DNA from: an uncultured Oxalobacteraceae bacterium
GTDB lineage: Bacteria; Pseudomonadota; Gammaproteobacteria; Burkholderiales; Burkholderiaceae
Length of the DNA: 5,295 nucleotides
Assembly: GCA_946479255.1 (NCBI GenBank)
Contig: CAMLFK010000317.1
Span: forward strand, 1 to 5,295
Reading direction: 5' to 3'
Shown here: positions 4,774-5,295 of the stretch, one piece after another
How the letters are laid out: each line of letters starts with the position of its first letter
How positions within the stretch are numbered: position 1 is the stretch's first letter
Notes under the pieces: model-generated
Seen by the model: the letters and a program-made list of their open reading frames with translations, nothing else
Database searches by the model: none
What the model was told of the DNA's origin: nothing
Position numbers and translations under genes: made by a program

Positions 4774-5295
4774 ATGTTTAAGAATACCCGTTTGTCCGCT
4801 GTGTTGGCGGCTGTCCTGTTCTCGGTTTCGGCAGCCGCTGCGCTGGTATCGACCCCAGCGTTCGCTGACGCCCCTGCCGCTCCTGCCGCCGCCGCGCCGG
4901 CCGCCGATGCCGCAGCAGCTCCAGCTCCAGCAGCCGACGCCGCCGCTCCAGCCGCAGACGCTGCCGCTCCTGCTACCGAAGAAGTTCACAACCCATTCGG
5001 TTTCGAAGCTGTCTGGAATGGCGGCTGGGTCCCACGTGGCACCCTGATCATCATGGCCATCATGTCGATGGGTTCGTGGTACATCATCATCACCAAGTTG
5101 ATCGACCAGACCAAGATCTTCAAGCAAGCTAACGAAGCCAAGGCCAAGTTCTGGAAAGCTTCGTCGATCGCAGCTGGCTCGGCTACCCTGAAAGAAGGCA
5201 GCCCATTCCGCTTCATCGCCGAAGCCGGCACCAAGGCTACCCAGCACCACGACGGCGCCCTGCTCGAGCAGATCGACCTGTCGACCTGGGTCACC
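4774..5295 (+). CDS. exbB: ExbB (MotA/TolQ/ExbB proton channel family), N-terminal 174 residues (3' truncated)
   Basis: Starts at ATG 4774 behind GGAGGA; the frame is open to the right edge, so the C-terminal part is missing. Inner-membrane proton-channel subunit that works with ExbD to energise TonB. Layout: a signal-peptide-like N-terminus (MFKNTRLSAVLAAVLFSVSA, hydrophobic to about 27, likely cleavage after AFA at residue 31); an Ala/Pro/Asp linker (32-67) of repeated PAADAAA-type units; NPFGFEAVW (73-81); the first channel helix (about 89-107, RGTLIIMAIMSMGSWYIII); then an amphipathic cytoplasmic region with KLIDQTKIFKQANEAKAKFW and SPFRFIAEAG. The later helices with the channel-forming Thr residues lie beyond the window. 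E. coli ExbB has no such cleavable leader and linker, although longer ExbB proteins with N-terminal extensions are known in other proteobacteria. The neighbour tonB, 90 bp upstream, supports ExbB rather than TolQ or MotA. exbD is expected next. Confidence 0.9.
   Translation, partial: MFKNTRLSAVLAAVLFSVSAAAALVSTPAFADAPAAPAAAAPAADAAAAPAPAADAAAPAADAAAPATEEVHNPFGFEAVWNGGWVPRGTLIIMAIMSMGSWYIIITKLIDQTKIFKQANEAKAKFWKASSIAAGSATLKEGSPFRFIAEAGTKATQHHDGALLEQIDLSTWVT

Overview
The window carries five genes, all on the + strand, in two functional blocks separated by a strong intrinsic terminator and an AT-richer gap of about 0.5 kb. High GC in the coding regions, GC-ending codons, Shine-Dalgarno sites and the flavour of the proteins (a TonB with a cysteine pair in its C-terminal domain, an ExbB with a signal peptide and an Ala/Pro linker) suggest a betaproteobacterium. 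Burkholderiales, possibly Oxalobacteraceae (Massilia/Duganella/Janthinobacterium type), is the best guess. That placement is inference, not something the sequence proves.

Block 1 (1-3496) is the conserved stationary-phase/stress trio. It holds the 3' end of prkA (yeaG; AAA+/serine kinase), a complete yeaH (DUF444/UPF0229, von Willebrand A-like domain with an intact DxSxS metal site, TTG start) and a complete spoVR (ycgB). The 197-bp prkA-yeaH gap contains three predicted RNA hairpins, none followed by a U-run. A fourth GC-rich hairpin sits on the yeaH stop codon. None looks like a normal terminator, so the trio is probably one transcript with structured spacers that could tune relative expression. 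A perfect 9-bp stem with a T-rich tail (about 3536-3566) ends the block.

The gap 3497-4026 has no convincing gene. It contains the terminator, a 7-bp hairpin, a TGAAAA/TTTTCA palindrome, an AACCGGTT palindrome and an exact TATAAT -10 box with a poor -35, about 90 bp upstream of tonB.

Block 2 (4027-5295) is the start of a TonB energy-transduction operon: tonB (218 aa) followed by exbB, which runs off the right edge. ExbB (with ExbD, presumably just downstream) couples the proton motive force to TonB, which powers outer-membrane TonB-dependent receptors.

Most of the window is well-conserved core biology. I see no mobile element, CRISPR array, tRNA or rRNA, and no clear new system. The points most worth following up are the structured spacers inside the prkA-yeaH-spoVR transcript, the unresolved biochemistry of that trio, the regulatory gap before tonB, and the unusual N-terminus of ExbB.
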